Source: DATFKA01 sp042095835
GTDB taxonomy: Bacteria > Bacteroidota > Bacteroidia > Chitinophagales > Saprospiraceae
Assembly: GCA_042095835.1 (NCBI GenBank)
Contig: JBELML010000083.1
Coordinates: forward strand, 1 to 27,286
Reading direction: 5' to 3'
DNA: 27,286 nt
The position numbers were made by a program, and so were the translations under genes. The notes below the pieces were generated by a model. The model saw nothing but the letters and a program-made list of their open reading frames with translations, was not told where the DNA came from and made no database searches. Each line of letters starts with the position of its first letter. Position 1 is the stretch's first letter. Of the stretch, positions 22,386 through 27,286 are shown in pieces.

Positions 22386-24063
22386 GGTGTTACTACAAGT
22401 TGAGGGTCTGCAAATTACGTTTTCAAATAAAGCAAATCAGTCGGTATTTACCGCCGTCGATGAGATTAGTTTTCACCTTGGATCAGGAGAAGTTTTAGGT
22501 ATAGTAGGGGAGTCTGGCTCAGGAAAATCTCTAACCGCCTTAGCCATTATGGGTTTATTACCCGAATCTGCACAATTTCAGGCCAAACGTATACATCTAA
22601 GTGGCCATGAAAGGTCTTTACATCAACTAGATCAAAAAGCTTATGAACAAATCAGAGGCAATGAGATAGCCATGATTTTTCAAGAACCCATGAGTTCTTT
22701 AAATCCGGTTTTCAGATGTGGTCATCAGATTCTAGAAACCTTGATGAATAATCTAGGGATGCCTAAGAAAGCAGCAATGCAAGAAGCAAAAAAGTGGCTT
22801 CAAAAAGTGGGTGTTGCGGAAGTAGACAGGGTGTATCAATCCTTTCCACACCAACTTTCGGGCGGACAGAAACAACGGGCCATGATTGCTATAGCAATGT
22901 GCTCGCAGCCCAAATTACTCATTGCTGATGAGCCAACTACGGCCCTAGACGTCACCATTCAGCGCCGCATTATTGATCTACTCCTCCAATTAAAAGAAGA
23001 AACGGGCACAAGTATTATATTTATTTCCCATGACTTAGCCGTTGTTCATGAAATGGCTGATCGAGTGTTGGTCATGCAAAAAGGGGCTATTGTTGAGCAG
23101 GGTAATGTAAAGCAGATTTTTAAGCATGCTCAGCATCCTTATACCCGAGGCCTAATTGCTTGTAGACCTATCTTAGGAAAAGACTATTACCGCCTTCCGA
23201 CCTTAGATGATTACCTAGATGAAAAAACTATAACCTCAAGTCCCGCATCAAAAACTAAGCGCAAAGATGAAAAAGCAACTATCCCATTATTACGCATAGA
23301 AGACCTCAGTCTACAATACAAAGAACAGCAAGCTTTTTGGAAAGCCACGACTTACAAAAAAGCAGTAGACACTGTTTCTTTAAATATTCTTAAAGGAGAA
23401 ACCTTAGGTTTAGTTGGAGAATCGGGTTGTGGGAAATCAAGTTTAGCTAAAGTCATCGCCCAATTAATTCCTTCTACGGAAGGTAATATCTACTACAAAG
23501 ACCAAGTCATCCAGTCGATTCCTAAAAAGGAATACTACCAGCAAGTGCAAATGATATTCCAAAATCCAGACGGTGCTTTGAACCCGAGAATTCCAATCGG
23601 AGAAGCCGTCCTCGAACCATTAGGTTTACATCATAAAGATAAAAGTAGGTCGGACTTAAGAGATCAGGTCTACCAGCTACTACAACAGGTAGGACTACCC
23701 CCTGATAGTTATGCAAAATATCCTCATCAATTTTCTGGAGGACAAAAACAGCGGATTTGTATTGCCAGAGCACTGGTGGTTGCTCCTGACCTTTTGATTT
23801 GTGATGAAATTGTCTCTGCCTTGGATGTTTCTGTACAGGCGCAAATCCTGAATCTCTTAAAAGACATTCAAGAGGAAAGGAATTTAAGCATGTTATTCAT
23901 TTCTCACGACCTGTCAGTGGTAGAGTTTATGAGTGATCGAATAGCCGTCATGTATGCGGGTAAAATGCTTGAGATAGGGGAGAGTGAGCAGATTTATAAA
24001 AACCCAAGCTCAGCTTATACCCGCTCGCTAATCCAAGCCATTCCGGGCCAAATTGCAGAATAA
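22378..24063 (+). CDS. Fused two-ATPase ABC protein of the dipeptide/oligopeptide transporter type
   Basis: The 561-residue protein is a tandem fusion of two Dpp/Opp-type ATPase domains, as in YejF and GsiA. Domain 1 (about 1-270) has Walker A GESGSGKS (44-51), Q-loop FQEPMSSLNP, signature LSGGQKQR (160-167), Walker B LLIADEPTTALD and H-loop ISHDL. Domain 2 (about 305-561) has GESGCGKS (347-354), FQNPDGALNPR, FSGGQKQR (452-459), LLICDEIVSALD and ISHDLSVVEFMSDR. The usual DEPT of domain 2 is DEIV, with the catalytic Glu kept. It would energise import of peptides or related solutes. No permease or binding-protein genes are adjacent, so its partners lie elsewhere. The ATG overlaps the RNase D stop by 8 bases. 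Confidence 0.94.
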   Translation: MPEVLLQVEGLQITFSNKANQSVFTAVDEISFHLGSGEVLGIVGESGSGKSLTALAIMGLLPESAQFQAKRIHLSGHERSLHQLDQKAYEQIRGNEIAMIFQEPMSSLNPVFRCGHQILETLMNNLGMPKKAAMQEAKKWLQKVGVAEVDRVYQSFPHQLSGGQKQRAMIAIAMCSQPKLLIADEPTTALDVTIQRRIIDLLLQLKEETGTSIIFISHDLAVVHEMADRVLVMQKGAIVEQGNVKQIFKHAQHPYTRGLIACRPILGKDYYRLPTLDDYLDEKTITSSPASKTKRKDEKATIPLLRIEDLSLQYKEQQAFWKATTYKKAVDTVSLNILKGETLGLVGESGCGKSSLAKVIAQLIPSTEGNIYYKDQVIQSIPKKEYYQQVQMIFQNPDGALNPRIPIGEAVLEPLGLHHKDKSRSDLRDQVYQLLQQVGLPPDSYAKYPHQFSGGQKQRICIARALVVAPDLLICDEIVSALDVSVQAQILNLLKDIQEERNLSMLFISHDLSVVEFMSDRIAVMYAGKMLEIGESEQIYKNPSSAYTRSLIQAIPGQIAE

Positions 24064-24324
24064 TTAATAAACTTTTAGGCTGCCAGAGGTACATTTAATG
24101 AAAGAATTAGCCATTGATCAGCAAGTCTATTCTTTTTTTAAAATTATTTTCTAAAATCTGCAACCTTTCGGAATTTGCCCCCGTCTTTAGAGTGTAACAA
24201 TTCATCCGATTAAATTGTCTGCAAGTCGAACTTTAGTTGACTTCTCATCGAAATTAACATATTTTTAAGTGACTTACAGACAAGGTGCCCATGGGCGCTG
24301 AAAAATGACAAAACACGACACGAT
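24064..24324. other. Gene-free leader region before the small membrane ORF
   Basis: No gene is seen. It contains a near-palindrome AAGTCGAACTTTAGTTGACTT split over 24223-24243, the candidate promoter at 24237-24267, and a perfect 10-bp palindrome GCCCATGGGC (24287-24296) in the predicted 5' leader. No terminator hairpin follows the ABC gene. Confidence 0.4.
24237..24267 (+). promoter_or_regulatory. Candidate promoter of the small membrane ORF
   Basis: TTG (24237-24239) and TATTTTTA (24260-24267) are 20 bases apart. The -7 element differs from TAnnTTTG only at the last base. The predicted transcript would start near 24272 with a leader of about 50 bases. Confidence 0.4.
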
Positions 24325-24564
24325 ATGAAGAAGAAGCAAACACAAACCGTAATTATTGCCATCCTGATAGCAGCCAGTATTGGCTCGTTTGCTTATTTGA
24401 ACCTAGCTAAGCCATCGATACAAGGGAATACTGAGACTACTCAAGAAGAAATCTATACTGCAGACGATGATCAGCAAAGCCCAAGTTCTATTACGGCCTT
24501 GCCCGATGTTCGATTTGTTCAGAAAACTATTGAGTTAGGTAAAAAAATACTTCCATCTTCCTAG
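24325..24564 (+). CDS. Small single-pass membrane protein, unknown function
   Basis: The 79-residue ORF begins MKKKQTQTVIIAILIAASIG, a basic start followed by one hydrophobic segment (about residues 9-28) that could be a signal anchor or an uncleaved signal. A polar acidic linker follows (ETTQEEIYTADDDQQSPSS), then a short amphipathic tail (LPDVRFVQKTIELGKKILPS). I recognise no family. Support for it being real: a plausible promoter, a sensible ATG, a membrane-protein-like N-terminus, and a strong terminator at its end. Its last seven codons and stop are part of the 5' arm and loop of that terminator, so the protein tail and the hairpin are encoded by the same bases. Confidence 0.65.
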   Translation: MKKKQTQTVIIAILIAASIGSFAYLNLAKPSIQGNTETTQEEIYTADDDQQSPSSITALPDVRFVQKTIELGKKILPSS

Positions 24565-24580
24565 ATGGAAGTATTTTTTT
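24541..24580. terminator. Bidirectional terminator between small ORF and MBL hydrolase gene
   Basis: A perfect 17-bp stem, AAAAAAATACTTCCATC (24541-24557) with GATGGAAGTATTTTTTT (24564-24580), has a 6-base loop TTCCTA. A7 and T7 tracts make it work in both directions. It ends 5 bases before the stop codon of the convergent MBL gene (24586). Confidence 0.93.
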
Positions 24581-24585
24581 GGCAC

Positions 24586-25470
24586 TCACTCTAATTTTTT
24601 CTTCCAGTACCGCATCAAACCTGCTACACTCATCCAGGATGGATTTGCCATCTCATATTTTTGAGCTTCACTTTTAGCTACTCCCAATTCCATTAACTCT
24701 TGTTGTACGAAAGCCATAAACCGAGGACTTAGCTCCTTAGGGTCTTCCTGATTTAAATAGGGGCCTTTCATCCACATCGACCATTTTAATAACTTCTCTT
24801 CTAGCTGGTCAAAAAAAGCTTGATTAGCCCTTGCGGTACCAAAATGGGTCAGATGTAATCGTTCTGGATTCAAAGAGCGTAACCTGCTGATTGACTCTTG
24901 CCAATCTTCAACGTTAATATCCGGAGGGGGACAAGGCGGCACTACAGGACCATCCTTAATTTTTATACCTCCTACATCACCACAAATGAGGTCCTTGCCA
25001 ATTTGCCAAGCAATATGGTGTACAGCGTGTCCTGGTGTATGGTGGCCAATGATTTCATGCTCTCCGATCTTGATTAGGGCCAAATCTTCTGTCGAGAGGA
25101 GATGATCAAGAGGTATGGCTTTCATTTCTCCCCATAATTGATCCATCATGTCTTTATAAATACGGGCTGCAGAGGCCATGAGACGCTCTGGACTGTGCAA
25201 ATGCTTTACACCCTTTGGGTGAACATATACCTTCGCTCCCTGCTCAGCAAAATACCAGGCTCCTCCCGCGTGGTCTAGGTGTACATGGGTCAGAAATACA
25301 TGTCGTACATCTTTCGTCGTATACCCTAAGTCTTTCAAACCGCTTTCTAAAATGGGAAGTGTTGAATGAGGACCTGTTTCAAAAAGTACAGGTCCTTCTT
25401 CGGTTTCTAATACATAGGCAGCTATCGTCTCAACCATTCCTTGGAAAAGAAGATCTATCGTTTTTATCAT
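24586..25470 (-). CDS. MBL-fold metallo-hydrolase
   Basis: The 294-residue protein has the complete metallo-beta-lactamase-fold metal site: His62, His64, Asp66 and His67 (LTHVHLDHAGG), His147 (HHTPGHAVHH), Asp165 (LICGDVGG) and His209 (HLTHFGTA). The start MIKTIDLLFQGMVETIAAYV has no signal peptide, so it is cytoplasmic. The GDVGG motif and the long C-terminal helical tail (LEEKLLKWSMWM onward) resemble the large glyoxalase II-like or beta-lactamase-like hydrolase group. That group often cleaves thioesters or lactones, but specificity cannot be set from sequence. It is separated by 36 bases from the upstream GGT gene on the same strand, so the two may be co-transcribed. It ends at the bidirectional terminator. 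Confidence 0.92.
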   Translation of the reverse strand: MIKTIDLLFQGMVETIAAYVLETEEGPVLFETGPHSTLPILESGLKDLGYTTKDVRHVFLTHVHLDHAGGAWYFAEQGAKVYVHPKGVKHLHSPERLMASAARIYKDMMDQLWGEMKAIPLDHLLSTEDLALIKIGEHEIIGHHTPGHAVHHIAWQIGKDLICGDVGGIKIKDGPVVPPCPPPDINVEDWQESISRLRSLNPERLHLTHFGTARANQAFFDQLEEKLLKWSMWMKGPYLNQEDPKELSPRFMAFVQQELMELGVAKSEAQKYEMANPSWMSVAGLMRYWKKKLE

Positions 25471-25506
25471 AAAATATGTATTCTTTGTATGGTCCTAAAA
25501 TGGGGA

Positions 25507-27210
25507 TTAATACCCAGCGGCTTGTCCATCTTTTCTTGATTCGGATGCTCCATAATAGACCTTGTTCTTAGCATCATACATAATCGCTTGATAGCCACCA
25601 TATATGCCCCGTGAATACCGTACTGTATGACCTTTATCCATCAGTTGTCTGACCATTTGATAGTCCTCCATTAAATTTTTCTCTAAGGAGATTTCACCTC
25701 TGGTACTTCCCCGCGCACCAGTTGGAGACGATCCGCCAGAATGACTAATTCTAGGGGCATCACCTGCCTCCTGTAGGTTCATGCCAAAATCAACCATATT
25801 CATAATGATCTGTGTATGGCCCATTGGTTGAAAATCACCGCCCATGACACCAAAACTCATAAATGGAGCCCCATCTTTAGTTACAAATGCAGGAATAATC
25901 GTATGAAAAGGGCGCTTACCTGGCTCGTAAGTATTATTCTGTCCTTCAGTAAGGCTAAATAACTCTCCTCTATCCTGTAAAATGAACCCTAGCCCTGGAG
26001 GAGACATACCGGAGCCCATCCCGCGATAATTACTTTGAATCAGGGAGATCATATTACCGTCTTTATCAGCAACGGTCATATAGATTGTTTCACCAGCACT
26101 AATTTCTCCGGCATCATAGGTGCTTGCGCTTGTTTCATTGAGTAGTTGACCTCTTTTCTTGGCATAATCTTTCGAGATCAGCTCTGCTACTGGCACCTTA
26201 GCAAAGTCCATATCTGCATAATACTTAGCGCGGTCTTCAAAGACGAGTTTCTTGGCCTCTATAAACAGGTGGATATGTTCTGCACTGCCAAAAGGAATGC
26301 TAGAAAAATCGTAGGGCTCTAATAGGTTTAACATTTGTAAAGCCGCAATTCCCTGACCATTAGGTGGTAGTTCCCATACATCATAGCCACGATAGTTGGT
26401 ACTCACAGGATCAATCCATTCCGATTGATGACTTGCCAAATCTTCATAAGACAAAAAACCACCTTGCTCTTTGATGAAGGAGCCAATTGTCTTAGCGATC
26501 TCTCCTTTATAAAAGGCATCACGGCCATCTTTAGCTAATTGGCGGTAAGTATTTGCTAAACTTGGGTTTTTAAAAATTTCACCCTTTTTAGGTGGATTCT
26601 TCCCATCGAGCGTATAAGTCTCTTTAATATTTGGAAACCCTTGCTCCATATAAAAAGGAACAGATCTACCCATATACCAGGCAATGAGTTCTGATACAGG
26701 AAAACCTCCCTCTGCATAGGCTATAGCAGGCGCTAGAATATCTTCCATCGGCAGTTTTCCAAACTTTTGGTGCAGTTCAAACCAGCCATCTACTGCACCA
26801 GGGACACTCACCGGTATAGGACCATGCGATGGTATTTTAGCCATTCCATTTTTCTTGAAATAATCCAAGGTCAAGGATTTGGGAGAACGTCCACTTGCAT
26901 TCAGACCATAGACTTGTTTGGTCTCTGCATCCCAAACAATAGCAAATAGATCTCCACCAACGCCACAACCTGTTGGTTCTACTAATCCTAAGGTGGCATT
27001 AGCGGCAATGGCAGCATCGATCGCTGAGCCTCCTTTTTTTAAAATATCCAAAGCCACTTGTGTTGCTAATGGCTGGGAGGTAGCCGCCATTCCGTTTTGT
27101 GCAATGACCTCTGATCGGGTGGCATAAGTCGAACCTGTGATCCGGTCCTGCGCATGGCTATAAAAAAATGTACCGACTAGCAGGAGTGTAAATATTAGTT
27201 TAACCATCAT
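25507..27210 (-). CDS. Gamma-glutamyltransferase family Ntn-hydrolase (YwrD-like)
   Basis: The 567-residue precursor has a Sec signal (MVKLIFTLLLVGTFFYSHA), so it acts in the periplasm or outside. The GGT fold is clear: MAATSQPLATQVALDILKKG, GGSAIDAAIAANATLGLVEP, GCGVGGDLFAIVWD. Thr375 in GETIYMTVADKDGNM is the expected nucleophile at the start of the small subunit after self-cleavage. SNYRGMGSGM may provide the oxyanion region, and GVMGGDFQPMGHTQ follows. True GGTs usually have TTH after the cleavage point. The TIY here is closer to YwrD and acylase-like members, so the substrate may be glutathione, a gamma-glutamyl compound or another amide. It starts 22 bases from repeat copy 3 and precedes the MBL hydrolase gene. 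Confidence 0.92.
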   Translation of the reverse strand: MMVKLIFTLLLVGTFFYSHAQDRITGSTYATRSEVIAQNGMAATSQPLATQVALDILKKGGSAIDAAIAANATLGLVEPTGCGVGGDLFAIVWDAETKQVYGLNASGRSPKSLTLDYFKKNGMAKIPSHGPIPVSVPGAVDGWFELHQKFGKLPMEDILAPAIAYAEGGFPVSELIAWYMGRSVPFYMEQGFPNIKETYTLDGKNPPKKGEIFKNPSLANTYRQLAKDGRDAFYKGEIAKTIGSFIKEQGGFLSYEDLASHQSEWIDPVSTNYRGYDVWELPPNGQGIAALQMLNLLEPYDFSSIPFGSAEHIHLFIEAKKLVFEDRAKYYADMDFAKVPVAELISKDYAKKRGQLLNETSASTYDAGEISAGETIYMTVADKDGNMISLIQSNYRGMGSGMSPPGLGFILQDRGELFSLTEGQNNTYEPGKRPFHTIIPAFVTKDGAPFMSFGVMGGDFQPMGHTQIIMNMVDFGMNLQEAGDAPRISHSGGSSPTGARGSTRGEISLEKNLMEDYQMVRQLMDKGHTVRYSRGIYGGYQAIMYDAKNKVYYGASESRKDGQAAGY

Positions 27211-27232
27211 TAATTATCTTTTATTATCAATC

Positions 27233-27286
27233 GAAGCTGTTTAAAGTTTCCTTGTTGGGCTATCAAAAACATCTTTTAAGGCTACT
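27233..27286. repeat. Palindromic dispersed repeat, copy 3 (cut by window end)
   Basis: The 54 bases to the end of the window match 19317-19370 with a single difference (T for C at 27240), starting at the same GAAG boundary. Flanking bases differ, so the boundary is real. It lies 22 bases upstream of the GGT start codon. Confidence 0.9.

Noticed and set aside
24287..24296. GCCCATGGGC palindrome as an operator
   Set aside because: It is short and single, and could arise by chance. It is noted only as part of the leader of the small ORF.
1..27286. Mobile island, prophage or defence system
   Set aside because: No integrase, transposase, toxin-antitoxin, restriction or phage protein was seen. 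The gene content is housekeeping or envelope-related.

Overview
The window reads as chromosomal DNA from a Bacteroidota bacterium, most likely of the Saprospiria (Lewinella-like) branch. The evidence is a type IX secretion (T9SS) sorting domain, -7 promoter elements of the form TAnnTTTG, near absence of Shine-Dalgarno sites in front of most genes, the DUF1800/DUF1501 and PSD1/DUF1501 gene pairs, and protein-level similarity throughout. The phylum is well supported. The order is inferred. No phage, plasmid, transposase, CRISPR array, tRNA or rRNA gene was seen.

Layout. Positions 1-166 hold a long imperfect palindrome (repeat copy 1). From 6879 down to 162 on the minus strand runs a probable operon: APC-type permease, aldo/keto reductase fused to a RidA-like domain, PSD1-type haem-motif lipoprotein, and a Tat/lipoprotein DUF1501 protein. 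Upstream on the same strand are a Pmp3/YqaE-like small membrane protein, an unrecognised large lipoprotein and a predicted outer-membrane barrel (6947-10344), separated by hairpin terminators. A 3-hydroxyacyl-CoA dehydrogenase gene (10581-11468) follows. A plus-strand secreted protein of unknown function (11524-12438) ends tail-to-tail, with an 8-bp overlap, against a second DUF1501 gene that carries a T9SS tail and is paired with a DUF1800 gene (12431-15692).

From 16027 on the genes are mostly housekeeping: a small lipoprotein, ndk, an NrnA-type DHH phosphoesterase, a tandem FKBP-like lipoprotein, prfB with its programmed +1 frameshift, the SRP RNA (minus strand, 20838-20934), RNase D overlapping a fused two-ATPase peptide-type ABC protein, and a tiny membrane ORF whose stop codon lies inside its own terminator hairpin. 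An MBL-fold hydrolase and a gamma-glutamyltransferase-family enzyme follow on the minus strand.

The most unusual element is a dispersed family of roughly 160-bp palindromic intergenic repeats. Copies are at 1-166 and 19317-19476, and a third begins at 27233 and is cut by the window end. Copies 2 and 3 differ at one of 54 visible bases. Copies 1 and 2 share a fixed backbone at identical spacings, while two stem segments differ in sequence but still pair. No defence or biosynthetic system stands out. The window is otherwise ordinary chromosome with a few unusual protein architectures.
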